Part shown: one piece after another, positions 11,650 to 23,693 of the stretch | Position numbering within the stretch: position 1 is the stretch's first letter | How the letters are laid out: every line of letters begins with the position of its first letter | NCBI RefSeq assembly: GCF_000953135.1 | Contig: NZ_LN614827.1 | Location: forward strand, 3,829,501-3,893,500 | From: Legionella fallonii LLAP-10 | GTDB lineage: Bacteria > Pseudomonadota > Gammaproteobacteria > Legionellales > Legionellaceae | Length of the DNA: 64,000 nt | Reading direction: 5' to 3' | Position numbers and translations under genes: made by a program | Notes under the pieces: generated by a model | The model's database searches: none | The model's input: the letters and a program-made list of their open reading frames with translations, nothing else | Told to the model about the DNA's origin: nothing

Positions 11650-11667
11650 AACCCCATAAATGGGGTT
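11650..11667 (-). terminator. Terminator/attenuator after tRNA-fMet
   Basis: On the minus strand AACCCC, an ATTTAT loop and GGGGTT are followed by a run of T (GGGGTTTTTTATT), a standard rho-independent terminator. It starts nine bases beyond the tRNA 3' CCA and precedes rimP by about 90 bases. It probably splits tRNA from mRNA synthesis, with part of the polymerases reading through. Confidence 0.85.
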
Positions 11668-11675
11668 CTGAAAAG

Positions 11676-11752
<77 letters not shown>

Positions 11753-11765
11753 TCAACTGAGGCCA

Positions 11766-11794
11766 ATTATACTGGGAGTTGCTGATCATAGCAA
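11766..11794 (-). promoter_or_regulatory. Promoter of the metY-rimP-nusA operon
   Basis: On the minus strand TTGCTA (11794-11789), a 17-base spacer and a perfect TATAAT (11771-11766) stand just before the tRNA gene, giving a predicted leader of only a few bases before the tRNA 5' end. Confidence 0.75.
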
Positions 11795-11886
11795 GTACTT
11801 TTCGCAAAGTTTAGTAATTAATTAGTCTTAATTCGCTGTAGATAGTATATCAATGGTTTTTAGAGCATAAGATGAACAGTTTTTGC

Positions 11887-11917
11887 AATGCTAGGCAGGG
11901 ATACATGACCTAGCATT
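11887..11917. terminator. Inverted repeat downstream of nuoN
   Basis: AATGCTAGG (11887-11895) and CCTAGCATT (11909-11917) are a perfect 9-bp inverted repeat with a 13-base loop, about 40 bases beyond the nuoN stop. No strong T-run follows, so this is a probable end-of-operon hairpin rather than a certain intrinsic terminator. Confidence 0.5.
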
Positions 11918-11954
11918 ATTGGTATAGAGTTTGGAATTAATATGTCCTATGACA

Positions 11955-13397
11955 TTAACCATTAAAAGCATTAATGCATGCAGCAATTAAGGCCCCAGGA
12001 AATATTCCTAAATACAGTAAAGAAAGGCAATTTAACGAATAGAACAATCCATTGCCTTTACCGATCACAATTCGCTCATTATGAGTAGGCTGATCAAAAT
12101 ACATAATTTTAACAATTCGCAAATAATAGTATGCACCTATAACAGTCAGTACAAGACCAACAATTGCGACCCATAACATATTGGCATCTACTAACGCTTT
12201 AAGCACCAACAACTTAGTAAAGAAACCAACGGTAGGGGGAACTCCGGCCATAGAAAACATGACAACAAGCATCATAAACGCAAGCCAAGGACTTCTTTTA
12301 TTTAATCCTTTTAAATCATCTACGCTATCTATTTCCATGCCTTGATTCGACATTAAAACGATGAGACCAAATGCAGCCGCAGACATCAAAGCATAAACAA
12401 CAATATAGTATAAGGCAGCGGAATAACCTGCTGCGTTTGCAGCCAAAACTCCAAATAATGCGTATCCCATATGAGATATTGCTGAATAAGCGAGTAAACG
12501 TTTAATTTTATTCTGTACTACAGCAAATAAATTTCCTAATGCTGCTGATAGTAAAGACATGACTAATATAATTTGCTGCCATTGTGCCGCAATATCGATA
12601 AAACCAATTGTGAGTAAGCGAAACGCCATACCCATCGCCGCAACTTTAGGTGCTGTACTAATAAATAGAGTAACCGCACTCGGAGCACCTTGGTAGACAT
12701 CTGGCGCCCACATATGAAAAGGTACTGCAGCTAATTTAAAGCCAACTCCGGCAAGAATAAATACTAAAGCAAAAGCCAGCAATAAATTTTGTTGCTGATG
12801 GCTTGCAGCGATTGCATTAGCAACTTCGAGTAGATCAAGCTTTCCAGTAGCCCCGTAAATTAATGAAATACCATATAACAGCATTCCAGAAGCAATGGCT
12901 CCCATCACAAAATACTTCATTGCGGCTTCTGACGCATCACTATCAGTGCGTCTAATTGCTGTCATAGCATAAAGAGGCAATGACATGAGCTCCAAACCTA
13001 GATATATTGTTAACAGTGAATGAGCTGATATAAGAATCATCATACCTAGGGTTGAAAAAAGACCTAGTACATAATAATCCCCATACGGCATTTGCCGTTC
13101 TTCCATATAATTATGAGAATAAGCAAAACAGAAAAAAACGGTAATATAAACGAAAAACTTCATCAGATGAGCTATATCATCACTAATAAATAAGCCGTTT
13201 AAAGTGACTACTTTAAAGCTGCCTATATATAAATAACTAACACACGCCGATAAAAACAGGCCTATACATGCGACGAAAAATGTAGCCGATTTATATTTAT
13301 GCCGACAAAATAAATCGGTAAGCAATGCAAGGCATGCGGTCGCCAGCACGATCATCTCTGGAAGGGCTACATGGATATTTTCAAGTAATGCAGTCAT
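11955..13397 (-). CDS. nuoN: NADH-quinone oxidoreductase subunit N
   Basis: A 480-residue antiporter-like membrane subunit of complex I, one of three proton-translocating channels. About 14 hydrophobic segments are visible. The conserved Glu in [11 protein letters not shown] and the lysine-bearing [14 protein letters not shown] and [16 protein letters not shown] motifs of the Mrp-like family are present. It is the last gene of the operon, 19 bases after nuoM. Confidence 0.97.
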   Translation of the reverse strand: MTALLENIHVALPEMIVLATACLALLTDLFCRHKYKSATFFVACIGLFLSACVSYLYIGSFKVVTLNGLFISDDIAHLMKFFVYITVFFCFAYSHNYMEERQMPYGDYYVLGLFSTLGMMILISAHSLLTIYLGLELMSLPLYAMTAIRRTDSDASEAAMKYFVMGAIASGMLLYGISLIYGATGKLDLLEVANAIAASHQQQNLLLAFALVFILAGVGFKLAAVPFHMWAPDVYQGAPSAVTLFISTAPKVAAMGMAFRLLTIGFIDIAAQWQQIILVMSLLSAALGNLFAVVQNKIKRLLAYSAISHMGYALFGVLAANAAGYSAALYYIVVYALMSAAAFGLIVLMSNQGMEIDSVDDLKGLNKRSPWLAFMMLVVMFSMAGVPPTVGFFTKLLVLKALVDANMLWVAIVGLVLTVIGAYYYLRIVKIMYFDQPTHNERIVIGKGNGLFYSLNCLSLLYLGIFPGALIAACINAFNG

Positions 13398-13416
13398 ATT
13401 GTTTAACCTTGCAACG

Positions 13417-14922
13417 TTACAATTTAGATTTAGCGGCTAGTGCTAGAGTGTGGCTTACTGTTTGATGAACATATTCCAACATCGGCTTGGGATATATACC
13501 CAAAGCGATAACCATCAAAGCAAGCAAAACATAAGCACTTAACTCAAATCCCGATATATCTTTTAAAGCAGCTACCTTATCATTAGCAACAGCACCGAAG
13601 ATAACCCTCTTATACATCCACAATGTATAAGCTGCGCCGAGAATTAATGTAGTAGCAGCCCAAAAGGCAACCCAAAAACCAGCCTTTACGCTACCTAATA
13701 TCACCATAAACTCACCAACAAAGCCTGATGTGCCAGGTAGTCCTGCATTGGCCATAGCAAACAACATAAAAAATGATGCAAAAATAGGCATAGTATTTAC
13801 AATACCACCAAAGTCAGCTAACCGTCGTGTGTGCATACGATCATAAATAAATCCGACGCCGGCGAACATTGCGCTTGATACGAAACCGTGAGAAATCATC
13901 ACCACAATGGCCCCTTCAAGAACTAAACCTGCGGTAGTTAATCCGGTTTGATTTGCAATAGCAAATATAGCGAAACAGCCTAAAGTTACAAATCCCATGT
14001 GAGAGATGGATGAATAAGCAATTAATTTCTTCATATCCTTTTGAATAATTGCCACTAATCCAATATAAACTACCGCGATCAATGATAAGGCAACCATTAC
14101 CCCGGCATATTTACTACACGCGTCCGGCACTATAGGCAGGGAAAAACGAATGAATCCGTATGCCCCTAACTTAAGTAAAATTGCCGCTAAAATTACGGAA
14201 CCGCCGGCAGGCGCTTCTGTATGAGCATCAGGCAACCAAGTATGCACTGGAAACATTGGAATCTTGATTGCGAATCCTAAGAAAAACGCAATAAAAATTA
14301 ATGTCTGTGCGGTCATACTCAGTTTAATTGCATAGAAGGTTTCTATCTTAAAGGATCCTGCAATGTACCCCATATACAAGAAACTAGCTAACATTAATAC
14401 AGAGCCTAAGAAGGTATAAAGGAAAAACTTTATAGCAGCATAAACGCGGTTATCCGAACCCCATATACCAATAATAAGATACATAGGGATTAATGTAGCT
14501 TCCCAGAATATGTAGAATAAAATGGCATCCATTGCCGAAAAGACACCAACAAGCAGGCCTTGCATAATTAAGAATGAAGCCATGTATTGCGATACTCTTT
14601 TCTTAATCCCATCCCAGGTAGAAAGTATTACTATTAAATTAGTAAAAATACTTAAAACTATAAGTAACAGTGATAAACCATCGATACCTAGAGTGTAGTT
14701 AATACCTAGGGCCGGCATCCAGGGAATGTCCTCTAAATACTGCATGCCTGCAGTTTGTATATCAAAACCACTTACTAAAGGAATACAAACAACTAAGCAT
14801 AGCAATACCGTAAATAACGATAAATAACGCGAAATATTAGGATTACTTTCATCTCCTGTTAGGAGTACAAAAACACCGCCTATAATTGGCAACCAAATCA
14901 GCAAATTAAGCAAATGATGCAT
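13417..14922 (-). CDS. nuoM: NADH-quinone oxidoreductase subunit M
   Basis: A 501-residue antiporter-like membrane subunit of complex I. Family motifs are [17 protein letters not shown] (with the key Glu), [40 protein letters not shown] and [13 protein letters not shown]. It lies between nuoL and nuoN with a spacing of 15-19 bases. Confidence 0.97.
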   Translation of the reverse strand: MHHLLNLLIWLPIIGGVFVLLTGDESNPNISRYLSLFTVLLCLVVCIPLVSGFDIQTAGMQYLEDIPWMPALGINYTLGIDGLSLLLIVLSIFTNLIVILSTWDGIKKRVSQYMASFLIMQGLLVGVFSAMDAILFYIFWEATLIPMYLIIGIWGSDNRVYAAIKFFLYTFLGSVLMLASFLYMGYIAGSFKIETFYAIKLSMTAQTLIFIAFFLGFAIKIPMFPVHTWLPDAHTEAPAGGSVILAAILLKLGAYGFIRFSLPIVPDACSKYAGVMVALSLIAVVYIGLVAIIQKDMKKLIAYSSISHMGFVTLGCFAIFAIANQTGLTTAGLVLEGAIVVMISHGFVSSAMFAGVGFIYDRMHTRRLADFGGIVNTMPIFASFFMLFAMANAGLPGTSGFVGEFMVILGSVKAGFWVAFWAATTLILGAAYTLWMYKRVIFGAVANDKVAALKDISGFELSAYVLLALMVIALGIYPKPMLEYVHQTVSHTLALAAKSKL

Positions 14923-14937
14923 ATTCTTACCTTGTCT

Positions 14938-16911
14938 TTAGCCCAGTATCAACCAGCACAGAAATATTAATAATCCCAATACCATTACTGTTGCATAATG
15001 ATACAGATAGCCACTTTGTATTATACGACCTTTACTTGAAAACCATCGAACCAGTCGGCCACTGCCATTTACTACAGCCCCATCAATTAACTTTTGATCG
15101 CCTACGCTATAAAAGAATTCGCCTATACCTTTAGAGCCTTTAACAAAAAAGATGTCATTAAAACGATCAAAACCATATTTGTTCATCAGCATGTTATAAA
15201 TTAAAGAACAACGCTGTGCTAAATAACTTGGAATAGCAGGGAAAGCAATATAGCAAATCCATGCTATAAACGCACCGGCTAAAGAAATCCATAAAGTCAG
15301 TGAGTGAACTGAATGAAGCATACTTGTGAAAGGTGAAGTTACCTCATGAGCTAACTCCGCCAATACATTATGCTCAGGCAGAACAAAAATTGACGAGCTG
15401 AGTAGGGTTGGTTTATCAAAAAGCATGGGCATATAAAGTACATAACCGAGAATCACAGATGGAATAGCGAGTAACACTAAGGGTAACCAAACTACCCATG
15501 GAGACTCATGAACATGACTCAACGTATGCTCATCCATACGAGGCTGACCATGAAAGGTCATGAATAAAGATCTAAAAGTATAAAGAGCGGTTACCATAGC
15601 TCCTACTACAACGCAGAAATAGGCATAACTACTCCCGGGAATTTGTGATAATTGCGCTGCCTCAATAATTGTATCCTTTGAGTAAAAACCTGCAAATGGA
15701 GGAAATGCACAAAGCGCCAATGAACCAATTAAATAAGTGGCGTAAGTGATTGGCATTTTATTCCATAACCCACCCATTTTCCTCATATCTTGTTCGTGGT
15801 GCATTCCAATAATAACTGATCCTGCGCCCAAGAATAACAACGCTTTAAAGCACGCATGTGTAAGCAAATGAAACATGCCCGCACTATATGCTGAAGCCCC
15901 CATTGCCACCATCATATAACCTAGTTGTGACAGGGTAGAATAAGCAACCACACGTTTAATATCATTCATTACTAGAGCTAAGATACCAGTAAATAATGCG
16001 CCTGTAGCTCCAATAACTAGAACAACAGTTAATGCTGTAGTTGATAACTCAATTAAAGGAGATATTCGAGCGATCATAAATACCCCAGCAGTAACCATCG
16101 TTGCCGCATGGATTAACGCTGAAATAGGTGTAGGACCTTCCATAGATTCAGGTAACCACACATGTAATGGTACCTGTGCTGATTTACCCATAGCCCCCAC
16201 ATAAAGCAAGAGGCAAATAACAGTCATCAATGACCAAGGGTGGCCAGAAAATAATTCTATCTTTTGGCTAGCTAAGTAGGTCGCACTTTTAAATACAGTC
16301 GCGTAATCAAGACTACCTGTATAAGCAAAAACTAATGCTATCCCCAAAACAAAACCGAAGTCCCCTACCCTATTCACTAAAAATGCTTTTAGACTTCCCT
16401 CCAAAGCAGATTCTCTTTGATACCAAAAACCGATAAGGAGATACGATACGAGACCTACACCTTCCCAACCAAAAAATAATTGGAGGAAGTTATTTGAAGA
16501 CACCAGCATCAACATCATAAAAGTAAATAAGGAAATATAGCTAAAGAAACGCTGATATCCATCATCATCTGCCATATATCCAATACTATATATATGAACC
16601 AATAAAGAAACAAAGTTGACAATGACCAACATTACGACGCTTAACGGATCGATTAAAAAACCTAAATTAAATTCATAGGAAAATAATAATCCACCTGTGG
16701 CCCAATGATAAAATAAAACACTTGTCGAGCTAATCGCCCCTGAAAATAATTTATAGGCTATATCTATTGATAATATTAAAGAGATAGTAACTCCTATAAT
16801 AGTTACCATATGAGCCCCTACTCGGCCAATCTGATTACGAAACAAACCAGAAATGACAGATCCAACAAGGGGAGCTAAAACAATAATTAAACAAAGTTGT
16901 AGTATACTCAC
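14938..16911 (-). CDS. nuoL: NADH-quinone oxidoreductase subunit L
   Basis: A 657-residue distal antiporter-like subunit of complex I. Features are FFGWEGVGLVSYLLIGFW (conserved Glu), AQVPLHVWLPESMEGPTP, IKRVVAYSTLSQLGYM and a long C-terminal part (about 510-657). That part matches the lateral helix and extra transmembrane anchor that runs along the membrane arm. It is separated from nuoK by four bases. Confidence 0.97.
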   Translation of the reverse strand: MSILQLCLIIVLAPLVGSVISGLFRNQIGRVGAHMVTIIGVTISLILSIDIAYKLFSGAISSTSVLFYHWATGGLLFSYEFNLGFLIDPLSVVMLVIVNFVSLLVHIYSIGYMADDDGYQRFFSYISLFTFMMLMLVSSNNFLQLFFGWEGVGLVSYLLIGFWYQRESALEGSLKAFLVNRVGDFGFVLGIALVFAYTGSLDYATVFKSATYLASQKIELFSGHPWSLMTVICLLLYVGAMGKSAQVPLHVWLPESMEGPTPISALIHAATMVTAGVFMIARISPLIELSTTALTVVLVIGATGALFTGILALVMNDIKRVVAYSTLSQLGYMMVAMGASAYSAGMFHLLTHACFKALLFLGAGSVIIGMHHEQDMRKMGGLWNKMPITYATYLIGSLALCAFPPFAGFYSKDTIIEAAQLSQIPGSSYAYFCVVVGAMVTALYTFRSLFMTFHGQPRMDEHTLSHVHESPWVVWLPLVLLAIPSVILGYVLYMPMLFDKPTLLSSSIFVLPEHNVLAELAHEVTSPFTSMLHSVHSLTLWISLAGAFIAWICYIAFPAIPSYLAQRCSLIYNMLMNKYGFDRFNDIFFVKGSKGIGEFFYSVGDQKLIDGAVVNGSGRLVRWFSSKGRIIQSGYLYHYATVMVLGLLIFLCWLILG

Positions 16912-16915
16912 GATC

Positions 16916-17221
16916 TTAACCTTTTAAATGATTCATCTTATCTACATCAATATTGCCGCGATTTCTGTAGAGCAACATGACTATGGCTAAACCTATAGCG
17001 GCTTCTGCTGCTGCCACTGTTAAAATAAAGAAGACAAATACTTGTCCACTTAATTCACGATAATAATGTGAAAAGGCTACGAAATTTGTATTTACCGCTA
17101 ATAGCATTAGTTCAACACACACTAGTAGCAGAATGATATTTTTGCGATTTAGCATGATGCCTACAAGGCTTAGACTAAACAAAATCGCAGACAATATCAG
17201 ATAATCATTAACAGGTATCAT
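16916..17221 (-). CDS. nuoK: NADH-quinone oxidoreductase subunit K
   Basis: A 101-residue, three-helix membrane subunit. The two buried glutamates are visible in [13 protein letters not shown] and [11 protein letters not shown]. Length and topology match the family. It follows nuoJ by 20 bases. Confidence 0.97.
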   Translation of the reverse strand: MIPVNDYLILSAILFSLSLVGIMLNRKNIILLLVCVELMLLAVNTNFVAFSHYYRELSGQVFVFFILTVAAAEAAIGLAIVMLLYRNRGNIDVDKMNHLKG

Positions 17222-17241
17222 AATAAAGGATTCCCCAATTG

Positions 17242-17901
17242 TTATTTCTCTGATTTCATATTGATTAATTGAACTCGATCTTGGGAACGAGTCATAATTT
17301 GTTCTTTTATATTTTGACGTTTGGAACGAATAGCGCCTCGGTGCACCAAGGTAATTGCTGATACTATAGCGACCAGTAAGAGGGCGGCAGCTAACTCAAA
17401 CGCGAGTAAATAATCAGTATAAAGAACCATGCCTAATGCTTCAGTATTAGAAACCTCTCCTTTTGAATCGTTAGGATTGGTTACAGAAGAAGAGTTAAGC
17501 AATTGTGAATCAGACGTTTGACTATTTTGCTGAGTCTCTATATTTCCTTTAAAAGAATCTGCAGGAATAGCAACCATCAACAGGCCTGTTAGTAAAGCAA
17601 CAATAATCAAACCAAAGGGTAAATAGCGTATTAAATGTGTTTTAATACTTTCAACATCGATATTCAACATCATGACTACGAAGAGGAACAAAGTCATGAC
17701 CGCGCCTACATATACCAATACCAAAATCAACGCGAGAAACTCCGCCTCAACTAACATCCATAGTATGGCACTGGCAAAAAAAGTGAGTACTAAGAATAGC
17801 ACACAGCGCACTGGGTTATTTTGACTAATTACCATTAAAGCAGAACCGACCGCTAAGGCAGCAAAAATATAAAAAATTACCTGAACTAATAAATCATGCA
17901 T
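17242..17901 (-). CDS. nuoJ: NADH-quinone oxidoreductase subunit J
   Basis: A 219-residue, five-helix membrane subunit. The helix with a pi-bulge used in proton coupling is represented by [18 protein letters not shown]. The loop from about 115 to 150 is rich in Ser/Asn/Gln, and the C-terminal tail is hydrophilic, both variable in the family. Confidence 0.95.
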   Translation of the reverse strand: MHDLLVQVIFYIFAALAVGSALMVISQNNPVRCVLFLVLTFFASAILWMLVEAEFLALILVLVYVGAVMTLFLFVVMMLNIDVESIKTHLIRYLPFGLIIVALLTGLLMVAIPADSFKGNIETQQNSQTSDSQLLNSSSVTNPNDSKGEVSNTEALGMVLYTDYLLAFELAAALLLVAIVSAITLVHRGAIRSKRQNIKEQIMTRSQDRVQLINMKSEK

Positions 17902-17912
17902 AATTGACCTCT

Positions 17913-18413
17913 TTATCGGTATTTTTCATCAGCAGCACGATCTGCTGCCAATTGCGGTTCCATCATGTCACCTAAAGCTAATAATTTTTCCTTAGTCATT
18001 ATATTCTGGCCGCGTTCGCTTACATGATAATGTTGTATTGGAGTAACCACTATAGAATCTACAGGGCATGACTCTTCACATAAACCACAATTGATACACT
18101 TAAATATGTCTATATCATAACGAGTGGTTCTTCTTGAACCATCAGCTCTTGCTTCAGATTCAATAGTAATTGCTAATGCAGGGCACACTGCTTCACATAA
18201 TTTACATGCAATACATCGTTCCTCACCATTAGGATATCGGCGTAATGCCAATAAGCCTCTGAACCGAGGTGACGATGGAGTGTGCTCTTCTGGAAATTGA
18301 ACTGTAAATTTTTTCTTAAAGAAATATTTACCGGTTAGCTTTAAACCAGATAACAACTCTAACAGAAGAAAACTGCGTACGTAATGCTTTATTTGTTGAT
18401 ATGCTTTTTTCAT
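17913..18413 (-). CDS. nuoI: NADH-quinone oxidoreductase subunit I
   Basis: A 166-residue ferredoxin-like subunit carrying two [4Fe-4S] clusters (N6a/N6b) that pass electrons towards the quinone site. The ligands are Cys67, 70, 73, 77 ([12 protein letters not shown]) and Cys106, 109, 112, 116 ([12 protein letters not shown]). An amphipathic N-terminus docks it on the membrane arm. It lies 18 bases downstream of nuoH. Confidence 0.97.
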   Translation of the reverse strand: MKKAYQQIKHYVRSFLLLELLSGLKLTGKYFFKKKFTVQFPEEHTPSSPRFRGLLALRRYPNGEERCIACKLCEAVCPALAITIESEARADGSRRTTRYDIDIFKCINCGLCEESCPVDSIVVTPIQHYHVSERGQNIMTKEKLLALGDMMEPQLAADRAADEKYR

Positions 18414-18431
18414 CGGCTTCTCTATTAACCA

Positions 18432-19454
18432 TCAAAACCAAGGTTTAAGGTGAGTAACAACCATTAAGGCAGTTACGACAATCCAAACTATGGTAACCGG
18501 GATAAGTACTTTCCAACCTAATCGCATTAACTGGTCATAACGATAACGTGGAAATGTTGCCCTTACCCATAAGTAAACAAAAAGAAAGAAACTAATTTTT
18601 ATAAGTAACCATACAAAGCCAGGCACTACGAAAAATATGTTTTCTAAAACAGGGATCCCTTCAAAAGGTGACATCCATCCACCTAAGAATAAAACACTTA
18701 TCATTACTGAGATAAGTATCATACTGGCATACTCTGCCAAGAAAAAAAGAGCGAACCCTATTCCAGAATATTCGACGTGGAATCCTGCTACAATCTCTGA
18801 TTCCCCCTCGGCCAAGTCAAAGGGAGCTCTATTGGTTTCAGCAATTCCGGCAATCCAAAAAACCAGAAATAACGGGAATAGAGGAATAAACCACCAATGT
18901 AAAATTCCGCCTCGTTGAGACATTACTATATCCGAAAGGTTCATGCTACCAGCCGCTAGCAATACCCCAACTAAAGCAAATCCCATTGCAATTTCATAAG
19001 AAACTGTTTGCGCAGTACTTCTTAGTGCGCCGAACATTGCGTATTTTGAGTTGGATGCCCAACCAGCAATAAGAACACCATAAACCCCAAGCGAGCTCAT
19101 AGCGAATACATAAAGAACGCCGGCATTAATATTAGCTAATACCGTGCCCTCCTGAAAGGGAATAACTGCCCAAGCAGCTAGGGAAGGGACTAAAGCAAAA
19201 AGTGGGGCAATAATAAAAAGATACTTGTTTGATTTAGTAGGTATAATTATTTCTTTAGTGATTAATTTAATTAAATCAGCAAAGGGTTGAAGCAACCCGC
19301 TAATACCCACTCGGTTTGGGCCTATTCTAACTTGAATGTATCCAATAACTTTTCTTTCCGCGTAAATTAAATAGGCAACGCAAAGAAGTAGAGGCACTAC
19401 TATTACAAGTATCTTGATGATAATCCAAATCAATATGCTAATGTCTTGAAGCAT
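18432..19454 (-). CDS. nuoH: NADH-quinone oxidoreductase subunit H
   Basis: A 340-residue, eight-helix membrane subunit that forms much of the quinone chamber. Conserved stretches are [53 protein letters not shown] and [19 protein letters not shown]. It lies eight bases after nuoG. Confidence 0.97.
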   Translation of the reverse strand: MLQDISILIWIIIKILVIVVPLLLCVAYLIYAERKVIGYIQVRIGPNRVGISGLLQPFADLIKLITKEIIIPTKSNKYLFIIAPLFALVPSLAAWAVIPFQEGTVLANINAGVLYVFAMSSLGVYGVLIAGWASNSKYAMFGALRSTAQTVSYEIAMGFALVGVLLAAGSMNLSDIVMSQRGGILHWWFIPLFPLFLVFWIAGIAETNRAPFDLAEGESEIVAGFHVEYSGIGFALFFLAEYASMILISVMISVLFLGGWMSPFEGIPVLENIFFVVPGFVWLLIKISFFLFVYLWVRATFPRYRYDQLMRLGWKVLIPVTIVWIVVTALMVVTHLKPWF

Positions 19455-19462
19455 TTTTTTAC

Positions 19463-21820
19463 CTATTTAGCGCTTTTAATTGTTATTGCAGCAAATGAAT
19501 GACCTAAATCAGCTGTTTCAGGCATTGCATTCGCTACCCATACCACATCAGCCGCAATACGCTCATCACGTTTTAGCGGCAATGTTATCTCAATATCACC
19601 TTGAGATACAGTAGCTATTTCTTCTAATTTCAATCTATCTGCAGTCGATGGATGAATACGTATACAAGCTGTTTCAGATGCTGCACATAATTGCAACTCT
19701 TTAGCATTCCTTACGATAGCATCTGTACGATAAAGTGGCCATTCACCGACTCTAACTAATGATTGATTAATAACAGGTAAAGATTCTGGATAATAAGGTA
19801 TATAATCATGTTCCATTGTCATAGCTGCATTAGTTTTTATTTCAGATAATATTTCTTCTGTTGAAGAGTAATCAAAATGCTTGCAATGTAATAAATTACC
19901 TAATACTCGCAATATTTTCCATGCGGGTCGTGCCTCATCGTAAGGTGCCAAAGCACCTTTTACTGTCTGCCACGTATTATCCACATTGATATATGTTCCG
20001 GATGTTTCTGCAAATGGAGCCATAGGTAGAATAACATCGACGTAATCCAACATCGATTCATGATTGTATGCAGTTAGCATTACAACAAATTCTGCGGCAA
20101 GCATTGATTGTCTTGCGCCGTGAGGATTAGCAAAATCATATCCGGGCTCAACACCCATCAAAAAATATCCTTTAAGCTTTGCATTTAGTGCCGCCTGAAC
20201 ATCAAGCCCGGGTTCCGTAACAGATTTACCAGCAGTTGCCCTGTGCGGAAGCATACCGGCCATCCAAGCCCCCGCAGTATTACCTCCACTCGTCAAGCGT
20301 AGGACTTTTGCACCTGATAATTTTTGGATTTCAAAAACTAATGTACGCAACAAAGAAGCTTCCGGGTGGTTTTCACATAGAGCCCCAGTGACTAAACAGG
20401 CTTTACTTTCTTTAAGTGCTTGAGCTATATGTATTGTGGTCTTATCGACTTCTAATCCAATTAATAATTTTTGCACTTCTTCAGGTAAGACCTTAGCATC
20501 ATGCGCTAACGCTAAAGCTAGCTTAGCTAATTGCATAGGCATTTCTAAAGGAGAAGTAACGCTGCTTTCAGTAAGTTCAAATCGATATTCAAAATTAACT
20601 GGATTGATTGCGAATATTTTTGCTCCATTGCGAAATGCTTTACGAATTCGTAGCCCTGCTAGTGGGACTTCTCTATCAACATTACAACCTACCAATACTA
20701 TTGTGTTTTGATGCTCGATTTCTGCGTATGGCAGGGAGCTTTTCGGTGTTGTGGTTTGATTGCTTTGGTCTCTAAAATCAGTTTGTTGCAAACGGTGATC
20801 TAGGTTTTGCACCCCTAGTTCTCGCATTAATTTCTGTAATAAATAGAGCTCCTCCAGGGTTGACGAATTGGATGCAAAAGCGGCCATTTGCTCTGGACCA
20901 TTTTGTTTAATTATTCGACTAACTCCTTCAGCTGTGAATTTCAACGCCGTTTCCCAATCAACAGTTTCCCATTGACCATTGCGCTTAATTTTTGGCTTAC
21001 CTGCACGAAACTGGCTGTTTAGACCTAAATAGCTAAATCTATCACGATCGGATATCCAAGTTTCATTTATTGATTCATTTTCTTTGGGTACCACACGCAT
21101 CAATTTATTATTTCGGGTGTGGAAGTATATATTTGTTCCTAAACAGTCATGAGGGGCAACACCATCATGCTGGGTCATTTCCCATGCTCTCGCTGAAAAA
21201 CGGTAAGGCTTTGATGTTAAAGCGCCAACAGGGCATAAATCTATAATGTTCCCTGAAACCTCCGACGTCATGCTGTGCTTCACAAAAGTACCAATCTGCA
21301 TGTGTTCACCACGACCAGTCGCACCTAGCTCACGTACTCCGGCAACCTCTTCACCAAAACGAACACAACGTGTGCAATGAATGCAGCGCGTCATTTCCGT
21401 TGAAATAAGAGCACCCAAGTCATCATCGTCTACGGAGCGCTTGCTTTCAGTATATTCCGATTGATCTGCGCCGAAGCCCATAGAAATATCTTGCAACTCA
21501 CACTCCCCTCCTTGATCACATATAGGACAGTCTAAGGGGTGGTTAATTAGCAAAAACTCCATCACCACTTTTTGTGAATGCAACGCCTCCTCTGATTTCG
21601 TGAATACTTTCATTCCATTAGTGATAGGAGTTGCGCAAGCTGGGACAGGCTTTCTACCGTTTTCAACTTCAACCAAACACATACGGCAGTTTGCAGCCAC
21701 AGAAAGTTTTTTATGGTAACAAAAACGAGGGATATAAATACCCGCTTCATCGGCAACTTCAATGATCATTTTACCGTTTTCTACTTCAAATGTTTTACCG
21801 TCTATTTCAATAGTAGCCAT
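19463..21820 (-). CDS. nuoG: NADH-quinone oxidoreductase subunit G
   Basis: A 785-residue peripheral-arm subunit. The [2Fe-2S] ligands are Cys34, 45, 48 and 62. A His/Cys cluster site has His94, Cys98, Cys101 and Cys107. A further cluster is bound by CIHCTRC and CPVGAL. After about residue 220 comes a molybdopterin-oxidoreductase-like domain without catalytic function in complex I. The length is within the NuoG range. Confidence 0.97.
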   Translation of the reverse strand: MATIEIDGKTFEVENGKMIIEVADEAGIYIPRFCYHKKLSVAANCRMCLVEVENGRKPVPACATPITNGMKVFTKSEEALHSQKVVMEFLLINHPLDCPICDQGGECELQDISMGFGADQSEYTESKRSVDDDDLGALISTEMTRCIHCTRCVRFGEEVAGVRELGATGRGEHMQIGTFVKHSMTSEVSGNIIDLCPVGALTSKPYRFSARAWEMTQHDGVAPHDCLGTNIYFHTRNNKLMRVVPKENESINETWISDRDRFSYLGLNSQFRAGKPKIKRNGQWETVDWETALKFTAEGVSRIIKQNGPEQMAAFASNSSTLEELYLLQKLMRELGVQNLDHRLQQTDFRDQSNQTTTPKSSLPYAEIEHQNTIVLVGCNVDREVPLAGLRIRKAFRNGAKIFAINPVNFEYRFELTESSVTSPLEMPMQLAKLALALAHDAKVLPEEVQKLLIGLEVDKTTIHIAQALKESKACLVTGALCENHPEASLLRTLVFEIQKLSGAKVLRLTSGGNTAGAWMAGMLPHRATAGKSVTEPGLDVQAALNAKLKGYFLMGVEPGYDFANPHGARQSMLAAEFVVMLTAYNHESMLDYVDVILPMAPFAETSGTYINVDNTWQTVKGALAPYDEARPAWKILRVLGNLLHCKHFDYSSTEEILSEIKTNAAMTMEHDYIPYYPESLPVINQSLVRVGEWPLYRTDAIVRNAKELQLCAASETACIRIHPSTADRLKLEEIATVSQGDIEITLPLKRDERIAADVVWVANAMPETADLGHSFAAITIKSAK

Positions 21821-21836
21821 GGTCTAACCTTCTAAA

Positions 21837-23114
21837 TTATGCTGCAACGACCGAACGTTTATGCTTAATAAAATAATCAAATTCATTATAGAAATGCTTA
21901 ACAAAACTTTGCACAGGCCAAGCTGCTGCCTCGCCTAATGCACAAATGGTACGTCCTTCAATGTTATCAGCAACATTGACTAGTCTTTCTATATCCCCTG
22001 GTTCTCCGTGCCCATGTATAATACGGTGCAGTAATCGAACCATCCATCCGGTACCTTCGCGACATGGGGTACATTGGCCACAAGACTCATCCATATAAAA
22101 TTCTGCGATACGATATAAAGCCGTAACCATACACGTAGTCTCATCCATAATAATTACAGCTCCGGAACCTAACCCAGACCCAGCCTTTTGGATACTGTCA
22201 TAATCCATATCAAGGCCAAGCATTACGTCTCCTGGTAAAACGGGCATAGACGTACCGCCAGGAATAACTGCTTTAATTTTACGATTATTAATAACGCCAC
22301 CAGCCAATTCAAGTAACGTTTTGAAAGATGTCCCTAGTGGAATTTCGAAGTTTCCAGGCTTATTTACATGGCCACTTACACTAAAGCATTTGGTACCGCC
22401 ATTATTGGGCCGGCCCTGTTTTAAGAACCATTCACCGCCTTTTTCCATAATTACAGGAACGGAGGCGAAGGTTTCAGTATTATTTATTGTTGTTGGTTTT
22501 CCATATAAACCATAATTTGCAGGAAAAGGGGGCTTAAATCTAGGCTGTCCTTTCTTACCTTCTATGGAATTCAATAGAGCAGTTTCTTCACCGCAAATAT
22601 AAGCGCCCGCTCCTAGATGATTATACAGATCAAAATCAATCCCACTTTTTAAAATATCTTTACCTAATAATCCTGCTTCATATGCTTCTTTCAAAGCGGA
22701 TTCCATTCGTTCAAAAGGTAGCCAAAACTCTCCGCGGATGTAATTATAACCAATGGTAGCGCCCATGGTATATCCAGCGATGGCCATGCCTTCAATCAAT
22801 TGGTGTGGGTTAAGACTTAAAATCTCTCTATCTTTACATGTACCAGGCTCACCCTCATCAGAATTACATACTACATACTTTTGTACTGGAGAATTACGGT
22901 TCATAAAACTCCATTTAAGGCCAGTAGGAAAACCGGCTCCACCACGTCCACGTAAAGCGGAAGTTTTCAATTCATCAATAATAACTTGTGGCGGTGTTTG
23001 TTCCTTTAATATCTTGCGCCAAGCACTATAGCCACCAAGACTTTCATAAGCTGATAGAGTCCAAGGCTCAGGTAAATGAACTGTTCGGTAACAAACTTGA
23101 TTTAATTCAACCAT
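21837..23114 (-). CDS. nuoF: NADH-quinone oxidoreductase subunit F
   Basis: The NADH- and FMN-binding subunit, 425 residues. The flavin/NADH site motifs are [13 protein letters not shown] and [14 protein letters not shown]. The [4Fe-4S] N3 ligands are in [13 protein letters not shown] near the C-terminus. I prefer the ATG at 23114 because GAGGTGG lies five bases before it. The frame can be extended three codons to a GTG at 23123, but that start would overlap its own ribosome binding site. Confidence 0.96.
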   Translation of the reverse strand: MVELNQVCYRTVHLPEPWTLSAYESLGGYSAWRKILKEQTPPQVIIDELKTSALRGRGGAGFPTGLKWSFMNRNSPVQKYVVCNSDEGEPGTCKDREILSLNPHQLIEGMAIAGYTMGATIGYNYIRGEFWLPFERMESALKEAYEAGLLGKDILKSGIDFDLYNHLGAGAYICGEETALLNSIEGKKGQPRFKPPFPANYGLYGKPTTINNTETFASVPVIMEKGGEWFLKQGRPNNGGTKCFSVSGHVNKPGNFEIPLGTSFKTLLELAGGVINNRKIKAVIPGGTSMPVLPGDVMLGLDMDYDSIQKAGSGLGSGAVIIMDETTCMVTALYRIAEFYMDESCGQCTPCREGTGWMVRLLHRIIHGHGEPGDIERLVNVADNIEGRTICALGEAAAWPVQSFVKHFYNEFDYFIKHKRSVVAA

Positions 23115-23132
23115 GACGACCACCTCTATCTT

Positions 23133-23636
23133 TTATTCGTACTGTTCTAATGCTGCATCTATAGACGCCGGAGTAAGATTTTCATGATAATCTTTATCCA
23201 CTTGCATCATCGGTGCATTTACACAGGCACCTAAGCATTCAACGGATCTTAAAGTGAAACGCCCGTCTGAAGTTGTTTCACCTAAGTTAATCCCTAGTTT
23301 TTTTTGTAAATGTTCGACAACATCTGCTGAATCTCTAAGTAAACAAGAAATATTAGTGCACACATTAATAGTATGTTTTCCAGTAGGCTTATGTTCATAC
23401 ATGGTATAGAAGCTAGCCACTTCATATACGGCAATAGGAGGCATCTCTAGATATTCAGCTATAGCGTCCATCAAAACAGGGGTTAAATGGCCGTGTTCTT
23501 CTTGAACGATCCTTAAGGCACTCATTACAGCAGATTGCTTTTGATCTGCGGGATATTTTGCAATCCAGTGATTAATATCGTGCATGCCTTTTGCTGACAT
23601 GAACTGATGTAATATTTTTGCTGAATTCTCAGACAT
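23133..23636 (-). CDS. nuoE: NADH-quinone oxidoreductase subunit E
   Basis: A 167-residue thioredoxin-like subunit binding the [2Fe-2S] cluster N1a. The ligands are Cys93, Cys98, Cys134 and Cys138 (CTNISC and CLGAC). It works with NuoF at the electron entry side. Confidence 0.97.
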   Translation of the reverse strand: MSENSAKILHQFMSAKGMHDINHWIAKYPADQKQSAVMSALRIVQEEHGHLTPVLMDAIAEYLEMPPIAVYEVASFYTMYEHKPTGKHTINVCTNISCLLRDSADVVEHLQKKLGINLGETTSDGRFTLRSVECLGACVNAPMMQVDKDYHENLTPASIDAALEQYE

Positions 23637-23693
23637 TTCTAAACCTTTATTTCATTAATTAGTGCCTAATTATTTGCACATAAAAGATTAAAA